Shown: positions 10,493-19,063, counted from the stretch's first letter. The stretch: DNA of 64,000 nt from Cyclobacteriaceae bacterium (GCA_028281285.1 JANQKF010000019.1:1-64000), one strand, 5' to 3'. A program made the numbers and translations. The notes: generated by a model from the letters alone, not told the origin.

Positions 10493-10663
10493 ATGTTAAA
10501 TTTGAATCAAGTTGTCGTGATCAGAATTTTATTCGTTATTCTGGCATTATACTTGCTTAGAATTTGGCAGGTTACGCAGATGACCTCTTCAAAAAAGAGA
10601 ATCTTCGAAAAAAGCCTAATTTCTTTGCAATCTTTAAAGGTTTCAATACATTTGAGATCGTAA
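10493..10663 (+). CDS. possible 56-residue single-pass membrane protein
   Basis: A short frame with an ATG start lies in the 280-bp gap between uvrA and the sigma-factor gene. The predicted product has a hydrophobic helix at about residues 7-25 (VVVIRILFVILALYLLRIW) followed by a basic, Ser- and Lys-rich tail. This organisation is plausible for a small membrane protein but no family is recognised. The remaining ~75 bp before the sigma gene is A/T-rich and probably holds its promoter. Coding status is unproven. Confidence 0.35.
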   Translation: MLNLNQVVVIRILFVILALYLLRIWQVTQMTSSKKRIFEKSLISLQSLKVSIHLRS

Positions 10664-10740
10664 AATTTTTGATAATTCATTTCTAACCAAACCAGGACAA
10701 TATGATATAAACCTCTACGTTACTAAAACGAATACTAAAA

Positions 10741-11340
10741 ATGAGGAAATATTCAGTTAGCGATAGTCAGTTGATATCGCTTTACAAAAATGGTAACGAA
10801 GAGGCCTTCGCGGACCTGGTTAATCGTCACAAGAATAAGATTTATACCACCATTTACATGATCGTAAAGGATCAGTATTTGGCAGAAGACCTACTTCAAG
10901 AAACGTATGTCAAGGTAGTGAACACTATCAAATCGGGTAGATACAATGAAGAAGGGAAGTTTTTACCGTGGGTGACCCGAATTGCCCATAACCTTGCCAT
11001 AGATCATTTTAGAAAGGCAAAAAGATATCCTACGATCGTCATGGAAGACGGTAGTAATATCTTTAACACGTTAGAATTTTCAGAAGACTCAATTGAGTCT
11101 CAGAAGATAAAAGAGGACACTCATGCGTTATTGCGCGATTTGATCAAAGAATTGCCTGATTCGCAAAGAGAGGTACTCATGATGAGGCATTATATGCAAA
11201 TGAGCTTTCAGGAGATAGCTGAAGCTACGGACGTTAGTATCAATACGGCACTTGGAAGAATGCGATATGCGCTCATCAATTTGAGAAAAAAGATGGACAA
11301 ATTGAATGTAGCCTATGATAAAAACCTTTACCCAAAATGA
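10741..11340 (+). CDS. ECF-type RNA polymerase sigma factor
   Basis: A 199-residue group 4 sigma factor. The region 2 core (about 25-95) contains the DLLQETYVKV motif and the WVTRIAHNLAIDHFRK segment that binds -10 type sequences. Region 4 (about 125-185) has the helix-turn-helix in SFQEIAEATDVSINTALGRMRYAL. It lacks a C-terminal extension. The 3' end overlaps a small acidic protein gene by 26 bases, a usual arrangement for a sigma factor and its regulator. Targets are unknown. Confidence 0.93.
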   Translation: MRKYSVSDSQLISLYKNGNEEAFADLVNRHKNKIYTTIYMIVKDQYLAEDLLQETYVKVVNTIKSGRYNEEGKFLPWVTRIAHNLAIDHFRKAKRYPTIVMEDGSNIFNTLEFSEDSIESQKIKEDTHALLRDLIKELPDSQREVLMMRHYMQMSFQEIAEATDVSINTALGRMRYALINLRKKMDKLNVAYDKNLYPK

Positions 11341-11551
11341 TTTAATCCGGTATATATACCAGGAAACAACACAAGAAGAAAATACTGAAATTGAAAATGC
11401 ACTCATCTTTGATGAAGCGCTTAGCGATGAGCTAATTGAACTCCAGGAAACTGTAGGAGCAATAAGCATAGTTGAGAAGTCTCCTTCAAAACTGAGTATT
11501 GACAAAATTTTAAGTTATTCAAAGTCGTACGACATGCATGCCGTGAATTAA
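11315..11551 (+). CDS. small acidic protein, possible anti-sigma-like partner
   Basis: A 78-residue soluble protein whose ATG lies within the end of the sigma-factor gene. The N-terminal half (IRYIYQETTQEENTEIENAL, then a helix with LSDELIELQETV) resembles the short helical N-terminal part of Bacteroidota anti-sigma proteins, but there is no zinc motif and no transmembrane helix. Translational overlap with the sigma gene suggests a stoichiometric partner. The anti-sigma role is an inference. A palindromic terminator begins before its stop codon. Confidence 0.6.
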   Translation: MIKTFTQNDLIRYIYQETTQEENTEIENALIFDEALSDELIELQETVGAISIVEKSPSKLSIDKILSYSKSYDMHAVN

Positions 11552-11569
11552 TTCACGGCATTGCTTTTT
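11539..11569 (+). terminator. Rho-independent terminator after the sigma/partner operon
   Basis: A perfect 22-bp palindrome at 11539-11560 (TGCCGTGAAT mirrored around TA) is followed by a T-rich run at 11561-11569. The stem includes the last codons and stop of the 78-residue gene, so the terminator overlaps coding sequence. Confidence 0.8.
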
Positions 11570-11585
11570 GTGCTATTTTTATCGC

Positions 11586-12239
11586 ATGACGCGAAAAGAA
11601 CGCTACAAGGCGTTTATTGATTATTTCAGTGAAAACCTTCCTGAGGCAGAAACGGAATTGAACTACAGCAATCCTTTTGAATTGCTCGTAGCAGTGGTAT
11701 TGAGTGCACAGTGCACAGATAAACGAATCAACATAGTTACTCCAAAGCTATTTACCGATTTCCCGACCCCCGAACATCTTGCTGCCTCTAATTTTGACGA
11801 GTTATTCCCATATATTAAATCTGTTTCGTATCCCAACAACAAAACCAAACACTTACTCGGTTTGGGCAAAATGCTTGTTGAAGATTTCGGTTCAGAAATC
11901 CCCGAAACGGTAGAGGATCTTCAGAAATTACCGGGTGTCGGACGGAAAACAGCCAATGTAATTACTTCGGTAATCTGGAATCAACCACGCATGGCAGTGG
12001 ACACCCACGTCTTTCGGGTTTCAAAGCGTCTCGGACTCGTTACTCAAACCGCTAAAACCCCTTTGGAAGTGGAGAAGCAGCTTGTCAAGAACCTGCCCGA
12101 AGAGGTTATTCACAAAGCACATCATTGGCTAATACTTCATGGCCGATATACATGCCTGGCAAGGACACCCAAATGTGAGTCCTGCAACCTCATCCATTTT
12201 TGTCGATATTTCGAAAAGAAAGAAGGGATAAAACGCTGA
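11586..12239 (+). CDS. nth: endonuclease III
   Basis: DNA glycosylase/AP-lyase that removes oxidised pyrimidines. From the ATG at 11586 the product is 217 residues, matching the family. A longer TTG start 18 bases upstream would fall directly after the terminator and is less likely. The helix-hairpin-helix LPGVGRKTANV carries the catalytic Lys121, and Asp139 lies in AVDTHVFR. The [4Fe-4S] cluster ligands Cys190, 197, 200 and 206 are complete (C-x6-C-x2-C-x5-C). The asnB gene starts 3 bp downstream. Confidence 0.96.
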   Translation: MTRKERYKAFIDYFSENLPEAETELNYSNPFELLVAVVLSAQCTDKRINIVTPKLFTDFPTPEHLAASNFDELFPYIKSVSYPNNKTKHLLGLGKMLVEDFGSEIPETVEDLQKLPGVGRKTANVITSVIWNQPRMAVDTHVFRVSKRLGLVTQTAKTPLEVEKQLVKNLPEEVIHKAHHWLILHGRYTCLARTPKCESCNLIHFCRYFEKKEGIKR

Positions 12240-12242
12240 GCC

Positions 12243-14066
12243 GTGTGTGGTATTAACCTAATCATCGATAAAAATACCGGACTCCAGGATGATGTCATCC
12301 AAAGAATGAACACGGCTATTCACCATAGAGGTCCAGATGCGAGTGGATGGATAATAAAAAGGACAGAATCTCATTCAATTCACCTTGGAAATACCCGACT
12401 TCAAATCGTTGATCCGGATAAAAGATCAAACCAACCCATGGGTTCTCAGGATGAGTTGTATTGGCTAACCTTCAATGGTGAAATCTATAATTACAAAGAG
12501 CTTCGAGTTGCCCTGGAGAAAAAGGGGTATGAATTCAAGACAGAAAGCGATACGGAAGTTGCGCTCTACTGGCTAGTGGAATATGGCAAAGCCGGACTTT
12601 CAGCATTGAATGGAATGTTTGCCTTGGTTTTTCTGGATCTTATCAGCGATTCAATTCTGGTAGCTAGGGATCGGCATGGAATCAAGCCTCTTTATTATTC
12701 CAGGTATTCAAAGAGGGCATTTTTTTCTTCCGAAATCAAAGGTATTCAAGCCACAAACCTCACGAGTAATCAACTTAACGAAAACCAAATTCAGCACTAC
12801 CTACAATTCAGGTATGCAAAGGCCCCGGAAACCTTCCATAAAGGCATTTTTTCAGTCAAACCAGGTCACTGCATTTCCATCCAAAATGATGAATGGACTG
12901 AAGAAGGATTTGTAAAACATAAGCAAATCGAAACTGAAACCCTCACTATCGATCAGGTTGAGTCTCATCTCCTGAATTCAGTTGAACGCAGTTTGAAAGC
13001 CGATACTCAAGTTGGCTTATTTCTAAGTGGGGGAATTGATTCGACATTACTGTTGGCGCTATCAAAGGAGTTAGGTGTCCAAAACCTACCTACCTTCTCA
13101 ATCTCCCATTCTCTAAAGGAAGGGTCGTATGGCACCGAAGACGGGAAATTTGCAAAACTCGCCTCAGAAGTTTATGACAGTGAGCACTATGAGTTTCAGA
13201 TCAATTCAGGAATCCTCGACTCGATGGAAGAGCATCTTGGTCATATGGACCAACCCATCGGTGATAGCAGCTCCCTTCTAAGCGATTACTTGTCTAAGGA
13301 AACCGCCCGAAACGTGAAATCGGTGCTTTCAGGGGCCGGTGCAGATGAGTGGTTTGCTGGCTATAATCGTCATGAAGCCTATTATCGTTATCTGTCCAAT
13401 GGAATCATCAAGGGCAATTCCAAGATATTGCGAGGAGTGGCAAATTGGCTTCCAACTGGAATTGATCACCCGCTCAGAAAACCGTTTCAATTGGCTAAAA
13501 AATTTCTGAATAACCTTGATTCCGATCCTCAAGAGACTTATATGAATTTTTTGAGTTTTCCTTATTTCAGAGAGGTAAGACAAAGAATCGAAACAATCGA
13601 ATCAGACCTGTTTCAGTGGGCACTCAATCACGATCGATCCAACTATCTCGTAGAAGATGTTTTGTCCCTGTCTGATCAATGGACAATGAGAAACTCGATC
13701 GAGATGAGAGTGCCTTATCTGGACAATGAACTAACCAAACTGATCTCCTCCGTAGATCAAAAAGAACTGATCACAAAAGGAAAAAAATGGATTTTGAAAG
13801 ACCTGCTGACCAAGTATGGTGGACAAAAATTCGTGGATCGACCCAAGGAAGGGTTTGGCTTGCCCACGGGAAAATGGCTACAGGATGGAATGTTTCGAGA
13901 ACAACTCAACTTTTTAAACGATCCAAAGAGTATTATCTTTAAGTATATCGAAAAGGACAGAATTGCCAATTTGGTGCATGCTCATGAACGGAAGAAAGGC
14001 GATTATTCGTTAGAATTCTGGAACGTGATGACCCTGGCCAACTGGCTACAAGTCCATTTCGCCTAA
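12243..14066 (+). CDS. asnB: glutamine-hydrolysing asparagine synthase
   Basis: A 607-residue two-domain amidotransferase. The start is GTG, which places the nucleophile Cys2 directly after the initiator (MCGIN). The N-terminal class II glutaminase domain spans about 1-200 and includes the HHRGPDASG motif. The C-terminal AMP-forming synthase domain begins with the PP-loop SGGIDS at 262-267. Its stop overlaps the start of the next glycosyltransferase by one base (TAATG). In Bacteroidota such pairs often belong to surface-polysaccharide modification, so the substrate may be a sugar acid rather than aspartate. That is an inference from the neighbour. Confidence 0.92.
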   Translation: MCGINLIIDKNTGLQDDVIQRMNTAIHHRGPDASGWIIKRTESHSIHLGNTRLQIVDPDKRSNQPMGSQDELYWLTFNGEIYNYKELRVALEKKGYEFKTESDTEVALYWLVEYGKAGLSALNGMFALVFLDLISDSILVARDRHGIKPLYYSRYSKRAFFSSEIKGIQATNLTSNQLNENQIQHYLQFRYAKAPETFHKGIFSVKPGHCISIQNDEWTEEGFVKHKQIETETLTIDQVESHLLNSVERSLKADTQVGLFLSGGIDSTLLLALSKELGVQNLPTFSISHSLKEGSYGTEDGKFAKLASEVYDSEHYEFQINSGILDSMEEHLGHMDQPIGDSSSLLSDYLSKETARNVKSVLSGAGADEWFAGYNRHEAYYRYLSNGIIKGNSKILRGVANWLPTGIDHPLRKPFQLAKKFLNNLDSDPQETYMNFLSFPYFREVRQRIETIESDLFQWALNHDRSNYLVEDVLSLSDQWTMRNSIEMRVPYLDNELTKLISSVDQKELITKGKKWILKDLLTKYGGQKFVDRPKEGFGLPTGKWLQDGMFREQLNFLNDPKSIIFKYIEKDRIANLVHAHERKKGDYSLEFWNVMTLANWLQVHFA

Positions 14067-15289
14067 TGAAAATTATATACGTCCATCAGTACTTTAAAAC
14101 TCCGCAAGAAGGTGGAGCCATTCGCTCGTACTACCTGGCGAAGGGTTTGGTGGATAATGGTTTTGAAGTGGAAATGGTTACCACTCACAACGAACCCTCC
14201 TATCGACATGTAGTAATTGAAGGAATAAAGGTCCACTACCTTCCAGTTCCATACGATAATAGTATGGGATTTGTAAAGCGAGTGTTGGCATACATGGGAT
14301 TTGTTCGAAAGGCGAAAAGACGCATTCGAAAGATCAAAAATGCTGATATAGTCTATGCTACATCTACACCTTTGACGGTTGGACTTGTTGCACTCTGGGC
14401 AAAGAAAAAATTGCGGCTTCCGTATTATTTCGAAGTAAGGGATCTCTGGCCCACAGCTCCAATCGAGGTAGGTGCAGTCAAAGGAGCAATCTTCAAGAAA
14501 TGGCTTTATGGTCTTGAAGCTAAAATCTACAGAAAAGCAGAAAAGATCATCGCCTTGTCTCCAGGAATGCGGGATTGGATAAAAAAAGTTGTGCCCAAAA
14601 AAGAGGTCTATATGATCCCGAACATGGCTGACTGTGTTTTCTTTAACAAAGAAATCAAAGACCCAAAACTGGTGGATTTCTACCATGCCAGCCAACCCTT
14701 TGTAATTACCTATCTCGGATCAATAGGGATGTCCAATCACCTCGAGTTCTTTTTGGATATTGCACAGGAATCAAAAAAACAAGGGCTTAATATCAACTTC
14801 AAAATTGTAGGAACAGGCTCCCAGGTAAGTCGAATCAAGATGCTTTCTTATATGAAGAAGCTCCAGAATGTAGAGTTTTTCCCACATCAAAATAAAGAAG
14901 GTGTTAAAGACATACTCAATGTAACGGACGCCACTTACGTTTGCTTTGCCAATTTACCAGTACTTGCCACCAATAGTCCTAACAAACTTTTTGATAGCCT
15001 TGCCTCCGGAAAGCTTACCATAGTGAATACCCCGGGCTGGACCAAAGATCTGGTGGAGAATCACCAATGTGGTTTTTATGCCAACCCACTTGACCCTACC
15101 ATATTCATTGAAAAGGTTAGACCATTTCTGGAGCAACGAGAGCTATTGGAACTTTATAAAAACAATGCTCGGACCACCGCTGAAAAGCACTATTCCAGAA
15201 AGCTACAAATTGAAAAGCTGGTAAAAATCTTTAATAATGAGCAACGTCTCAAAGTTAGCGACTCTGAGGTCTATATTTTGACTGCATAG
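14066..15289 (+). CDS. WbuB-like family 4 glycosyltransferase
   Basis: A 407-residue GT-B glycosyltransferase. The N-terminal donor-side start MKIIYVHQYF followed by a Gly-rich GGAIRSYYLAKGL loop is typical of WbuB-like GT4 enzymes. A WPTAPIEVGAVK segment sits mid-domain, and the C-terminal domain contains the conserved region ATNSPNKLFDSLASGK near residue 310. It is cytosolic or membrane-associated and probably adds a sugar in O-antigen or exopolysaccharide synthesis, but no other polysaccharide genes are nearby. Its last 13 codons lie in a 38-bp sequence that is repeated at the 3' end of gldB. Confidence 0.88.
   Translation: MKIIYVHQYFKTPQEGGAIRSYYLAKGLVDNGFEVEMVTTHNEPSYRHVVIEGIKVHYLPVPYDNSMGFVKRVLAYMGFVRKAKRRIRKIKNADIVYATSTPLTVGLVALWAKKKLRLPYYFEVRDLWPTAPIEVGAVKGAIFKKWLYGLEAKIYRKAEKIIALSPGMRDWIKKVVPKKEVYMIPNMADCVFFNKEIKDPKLVDFYHASQPFVITYLGSIGMSNHLEFFLDIAQESKKQGLNINFKIVGTGSQVSRIKMLSYMKKLQNVEFFPHQNKEGVKDILNVTDATYVCFANLPVLATNSPNKLFDSLASGKLTIVNTPGWTKDLVENHQCGFYANPLDPTIFIEKVRPFLEQRELLELYKNNARTTAEKHYSRKLQIEKLVKIFNNEQRLKVSDSEVYILTA
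15251..15288. repeat. 38-bp direct repeat, left copy
   Basis: Identical over 38 bases to 15769-15806. This copy encodes the C-terminus of the glycosyltransferase (KVSDSEVYILT and the start of the final Ala-stop region). The base after the repeat completes its TAG stop codon. Confidence 0.95.
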
Positions 15290-15768
15290 ACGGCTTTTTA
15301 ATTATTCAACTAATAACTCCTTTAAAAGTGGCATTGGCGTAAATGTGCTAAGAAATTCAATAACGTATGCGGTTAAATAGGTTTCGCTGTCTGAGCGAAG
15401 CGAGTTTGAAGCCTATCAGCAATAAGTTTTTGAATTTTAGCATTTACGGCTTGCCTGAGCTCCGAGATTCTCTCGGAGTGCTTCGTTTTTGATAATGAAG
15501 ACTGATTTTCATAACTAATTGAGTCAGTAGTAGCGAGCGCTCCCCACTAAGTTTGACAAATCATCTGATTTGTCAGGTTCTGATCAATTGTACTTCTTAC
15601 TTTCTTTGCCCGTCCAAAGAAAGTAGCAAAGAAAAGACGCAAACGTCAAAACCATTGGAGGAACGTTGAAGCAAAATCAAAATATTATGGCCAATGGTCA
15701 CGCTGACGTTTGAACTCAGCCCTCGGTCACAGTTTCGAAACGGTGTTCCCATAATACCGCAGCAACTT
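15289..15768. repeat. ~480-bp hairpin-rich non-coding element between direct repeats
   Basis: No frame here resembles a protein. The segment carries several strong inverted repeats. A nested structure has outer arms 15338-15360/15430-15448, with ATAGGTTTC/GAAGCCTAT (15377-15385/15408-15416) inside. Perfect hairpins lie at 15460-15478 (8-bp stem), 15554-15575 (10-bp stem, 2-nt loop) and 15599-15624 (ACTTTCTTTG stem, 6-nt loop). A two-step stem pairs 15641-15648 with 15704-15711 and 15651-15658 with 15691-15698. The flanking direct repeats suggest insertion. No transposase or clear terminal inverted repeats were found, so it may be a non-autonomous or REP-like element. Confidence 0.7.
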
Positions 15769-15806
15769 AAAGTTAGCGACTCTGAGGTCTATATTTTGAC
15801 TGCATA
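15769..15806. repeat. 38-bp direct repeat, right copy
   Basis: Identical to 15251-15288. Read on the minus strand it encodes the last ten residues and stop codon of GldB (MQSKYRPQSR). The same bases therefore serve as the 3' end of two convergent genes, one per copy. Confidence 0.95.
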
Positions 15807-16768
15807 AGGATGTCTCTGGCATTAGTCATTGCCATCAACCTTACTAAATCTTCCCCTTCTCTTTCTTCCCATTGCTGAACCATTCTCCATCCCAGCCACC
15901 TTCCAATTCGTCCCGGACAAATGGGGTCAATCTCCGGAATGCCGGGCCTTTCATTAACATACTTTGCCAAATTCAAGGTATTCTTATCATAGAGCAATTG
16001 GTTCTCGACAAAATAAGACCAAATAAACGCCTCGCTTACCCTAATATCTGCTGATGTTTGTGGGCTATAGCCTTCAATGATGTGATCGCTTACACAGGGC
16101 ATCACAGTCTTCATAAAATGATAGGTCTTTCCGAAGAAGATCATCTCGTCCAACATGGTTTGTGAACTCAAATCAGATTTATTGAACCTGTCAGACATGC
16201 CCATTATAATAACCGGAACGAGATGTTCAGGAGTCATTCTTTCAAGCAAATACTCATAGAGGTCAGGCTTGTATTTGGAATTATCCCCCAAATAATAGTC
16301 AAGACCTATTACAATCAGAGAATCGGTGAGATAGACATCGCTGCCAAACCCTGAAACGACTGTCTGAACTTTAGGTGCCTCAAATTCTGGATAGTAGTAC
16401 TTGATTCTTTTGAAAGCGTCTTCAAATTGGAGTTGTAAGTTTTCCCCATTGCCATACACCAGTTTAACCTGCCGATAGAGCGTATCCATATCGGGACTCT
16501 TGATCAGTTTGAATACCTCTGACAACATTACATCCTTGGAAGGATAGTTGAGTTCATAGAAGAATTCCCTGGCGATTACCGGGTTGGTTTCCAAGAAACG
16601 AGCGAGTTGTGAAGTATCAGCCACAGCAAACAACTCATTTTCCAAAGGCTCCACGGTTACCGATAGCTGAATACCCGAGATATCCTGCTTATCGCTACAG
16701 GTTTTCTGCTTGCATCCTGCAATCACTAAAAGAGCCAGAAAAAATGGCAAAACTTTACGCATACCCAT
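15773..16768 (-). CDS. gldB: gliding motility lipoprotein GldB
   Basis: A 331-residue lipoprotein with signal peptide and lipobox VIAGC, giving lipidated Cys19. GldB proteins are needed for gliding and for stability of the type IX secretion/gliding machinery in Flavobacterium. The body shows the family's Zn-protease-like fold features, including the late segment GRIGRWLGWRMVQQW. It diverges from an outer-membrane barrel gene 38 bp away. Its C-terminus lies wholly within the right-hand 38-bp repeat. The usual partner gldC is not adjacent. Confidence 0.9.
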   Translation of the reverse strand: MGMRKVLPFFLALLVIAGCKQKTCSDKQDISGIQLSVTVEPLENELFAVADTSQLARFLETNPVIAREFFYELNYPSKDVMLSEVFKLIKSPDMDTLYRQVKLVYGNGENLQLQFEDAFKRIKYYYPEFEAPKVQTVVSGFGSDVYLTDSLIVIGLDYYLGDNSKYKPDLYEYLLERMTPEHLVPVIIMGMSDRFNKSDLSSQTMLDEMIFFGKTYHFMKTVMPCVSDHIIEGYSPQTSADIRVSEAFIWSYFVENQLLYDKNTLNLAKYVNERPGIPEIDPICPGRIGRWLGWRMVQQWEEREGEDLVRLMAMTNARDILMQSKYRPQSR

Positions 16769-16806
16769 TTTTTAAATGACAAAAGTATTTATTTATTTTA
16801 ATCCAC

Positions 16807-17454
16807 ATGAGGAAATATATCGGGTTAGTCATTCTGTTTGCCTCTTTCTATTCTTTCGGGCAAACCCAGGATTATAAAATCGGGATTAGAATTGGCCCGT
16901 CATTCTCCAACGTCAGAACAAGCACTGAAGGTACAAGCACCTCAGTAAGTAGAGATGGAACCTCGGTAAAATTCCTACTGGGTGCCTTTGTTGATATCCC
17001 TTTTAAGGAAAATTACTACTTCCATGGAGGCGTGAATTTCGCTTCAAAAGCCTCCAAAATTGAAGCCTCCGATCCGTTATTCGGAGCTGGTACTCCTTTC
17101 AATGAGGAATATGATCATGAGTATATTCAGGTGCCTTTATTGCTGAAATTGTATACCAATGAAGTAGTATTGGACACTCGACTGTTCTTCAACTTTGGAC
17201 TAATCCCCGAATTGCGACTGAACAGCTCTAGTGAAGAACCAACGAATCTGCTGATCACGGAATTCTCAAATTTCGATCTGGCAGGCAACTTTGGAGGTGG
17301 CGTTGAGCGAAGCATCGGTGTGAATACACGAATCTTTGGAGCACTAAACTATAACATTGGGTTCCTCAATCAGGTTAAAACCCAAAACACCGCCTTTGAC
17401 GAATTTGTACTCAAAAGTAACTTGATCAGTATTGAGTTTGGGGTGAAGTTTTAA
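16807..17454 (+). CDS. PorT-like outer-membrane beta-barrel protein
   Basis: A 215-residue protein with a signal peptide (cleavage after SFGQ, about residue 19). Alternating amphipathic strands run through it and it ends in a terminal Phe (EFGVKF), a typical barrel-insertion signal. The pattern YKIGIRIGPSFSNV at the start of the mature part matches the small outer-membrane barrel family that includes PorT. It is too general to assign a type IX secretion role. A bidirectional terminator lies just downstream. Confidence 0.75.
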   Translation: MRKYIGLVILFASFYSFGQTQDYKIGIRIGPSFSNVRTSTEGTSTSVSRDGTSVKFLLGAFVDIPFKENYYFHGGVNFASKASKIEASDPLFGAGTPFNEEYDHEYIQVPLLLKLYTNEVVLDTRLFFNFGLIPELRLNSSSEEPTNLLITEFSNFDLAGNFGGGVERSIGVNTRIFGALNYNIGFLNQVKTQNTAFDEFVLKSNLISIEFGVKF

Positions 17455-17458
17455 ACAA

Positions 17459-17486
17459 AAAAGCCCTCTCTTTCGAGAAGGCTTTT
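17459..17486. terminator. bidirectional terminator
   Basis: A hairpin with outer stem AAAAGCC/GGCTTTT and inner stem TCTC/GAGA around a TTTC loop. The A-run on the left and T-run on the right serve both the barrel gene (+) and rng (-), which converge here. Confidence 0.8.
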
Positions 17487-17506
17487 CAATCCATTTTCAA
17501 GTTCGT

Positions 17507-19063
17507 TTAGGAAACCAGCTCAATCTCCTCTCCCAACTTATTGTGGAAGGAATATTCAGAGATTCCCAATGAACTGTCTTTTTCTATTTTCACCCAAGTA
17601 TGGTGCTTCTTGTACCATTCCCAACGCTTAGAGAACACGCCTTTCGTGAAGTAGGCGTGCAAGAAGGGGTGCACCGTCATCGTCAATCCCTTTTCGTTCT
17701 GAGTGGATAACACATGCTCCAGATTCTTTTCGATCTGATCGGAAACGAGGATGGTAGCACTCACCTTTCCAGTTCCTCCACAAGTCGGGCATTCCTCCTT
17801 GGTGGCAATAGTCATCTCTGGCCTCACGCGTTGACGTGTAATCTGCATCAAACCAAACTTGGTCAAAGGCAGAATCGTGTTCTTAGCACGATCGTCCTTC
17901 ATGACCTCCTTCATATGGGCATAGACCTTCTTTTTATTCTCGGTCCTGCGCATATCGATAAAGTCGATAACAATGATACCCCCCATATCACGCAGCCTCA
18001 GCTGACGGGCAATCTCTTTGGCAGCCTCAAGGTTAACAGTCAGCGCAGTCGCTTCCTGATCTTCTCCGGCATTGGATTTATTGCCACTATTCACATCGAT
18101 GACATGGAGTGCCTCTGTATGCTCTATAATCAGATAGCCGCCTTTTTGGAGACTCACTGATTTGCCAAATAGGGATTTCACTTGTTTTTCAATACCGAAG
18201 GCTTCAAAGATCTTCGCCTTACCATTGTATTGCTTCACAATCTTCTCCTTATCAGGAGCAATCTTTTTGATGTAAGACTTCACTTCATGGAAGATGGTCT
18301 TATCATCGGTCGTTACGCTGTCGAACGATTCATTAAGAATATCTCTGAGAATGGATGAGGCTCGACTCATTTCCCCGATGACCTTTTCACGTGGTTTCAC
18401 TTTGTGCAGGCGCTTCATGCCTTCCTGCCAGCTTTCCACAAGGTTTCTTAAATCCCGATCTAATTCCGCTACTTCCTTGCCTTTGGCTACGGTACGGATG
18501 ATCACACCGAAATTGTCGGGTTTAATGGAAGACATCAAACGCATCAACCGTTTGCGTTCTTCGCTCTCAGTAATTTTCTTCGAAATATTGACAGTATTCG
18601 AGAAGGGTACTAACACCATGTAGCGCCCTGGCAATGACAACTCGCAGGATAGTCGCGGCCCTTTTGTTGAAATCGGTTCTTTTACAACTTGAACCAGAAT
18701 CTGTTGGCCTCGGGTCAGCACTTGGTTCATCTTACCAAGCTTATTGATATCAGGCTCATTTTTGAACTTTCCGAGAAGACCGTTGGTGTTCTTGGAATGT
18801 TGAGTCTGTTTTGTGTATTTGTTTAGAGACCGAACTTGTGGTCCCAAATCAAGGTAATGCAGAAAGGCGTCCTTTTCGTAGCCAATGTCTATAAATGCTG
18901 CATTTAATCCTTGAACAATTTTCTTTACTGTCCCTAGGTATATATCCCCAACTTTGAACTTGTTGCCTTCCTGATCATGATGGAATTCAACAAGGCTCTT
19001 TTCTTTTAGGAGGGCTATACGACATCCATCTTGAGTCGAATTGATTATTAATTCGTTACTCAA
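17507..19063 (-). CDS. rng: ribonuclease E/G family endoribonuclease
   Basis: A single-strand-specific endoribonuclease for rRNA and mRNA processing, 518 residues, RNase G-sized. The N-terminal S1 RNA-binding domain (about 35-130) starts at VGDIYLGTVKKI. The DNase I-like catalytic core holds metal-binding aspartates in HVIDVNSG and IVIDFIDM. A Zn-link CPTCGGTG near residue 427 mediates dimerisation, and the RNase G small domain follows. It lacks the long scaffold tail of RNase E. It lies downstream of the small basic protein, TPR and HU genes on the same strand. Confidence 0.95.
   Translation of the reverse strand: MSNELIINSTQDGCRIALLKEKSLVEFHHDQEGNKFKVGDIYLGTVKKIVQGLNAAFIDIGYEKDAFLHYLDLGPQVRSLNKYTKQTQHSKNTNGLLGKFKNEPDINKLGKMNQVLTRGQQILVQVVKEPISTKGPRLSCELSLPGRYMVLVPFSNTVNISKKITESEERKRLMRLMSSIKPDNFGVIIRTVAKGKEVAELDRDLRNLVESWQEGMKRLHKVKPREKVIGEMSRASSILRDILNESFDSVTTDDKTIFHEVKSYIKKIAPDKEKIVKQYNGKAKIFEAFGIEKQVKSLFGKSVSLQKGGYLIIEHTEALHVIDVNSGNKSNAGEDQEATALTVNLEAAKEIARQLRLRDMGGIIVIDFIDMRRTENKKKVYAHMKEVMKDDRAKNTILPLTKFGLMQITRQRVRPEMTIATKEECPTCGGTGKVSATILVSDQIEKNLEHVLSTQNEKGLTMTVHPFLHAYFTKGVFSKRWEWYKKHHTWVKIEKDSSLGISEYSFHNKLGEEIELVS

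Noticed and set aside
14063-14695. 210-codon minus-strand frame opposite the glycosyltransferase
   Set aside because: The plus-strand gene has clear GT4 motifs along the same interval. The antisense frame has no recognisable domain.
15289-15768. Transposase or phage integrase in the inserted element
   Set aside because: No frame of useful length or with catalytic motifs was found, and terminal inverted repeats are not evident. The element is described as non-coding instead.
17714-18160. 148-codon plus-strand frame opposite rng
   Set aside because: It lies entirely within the conserved catalytic core of rng, and its sequence shows no domain or signal peptide.
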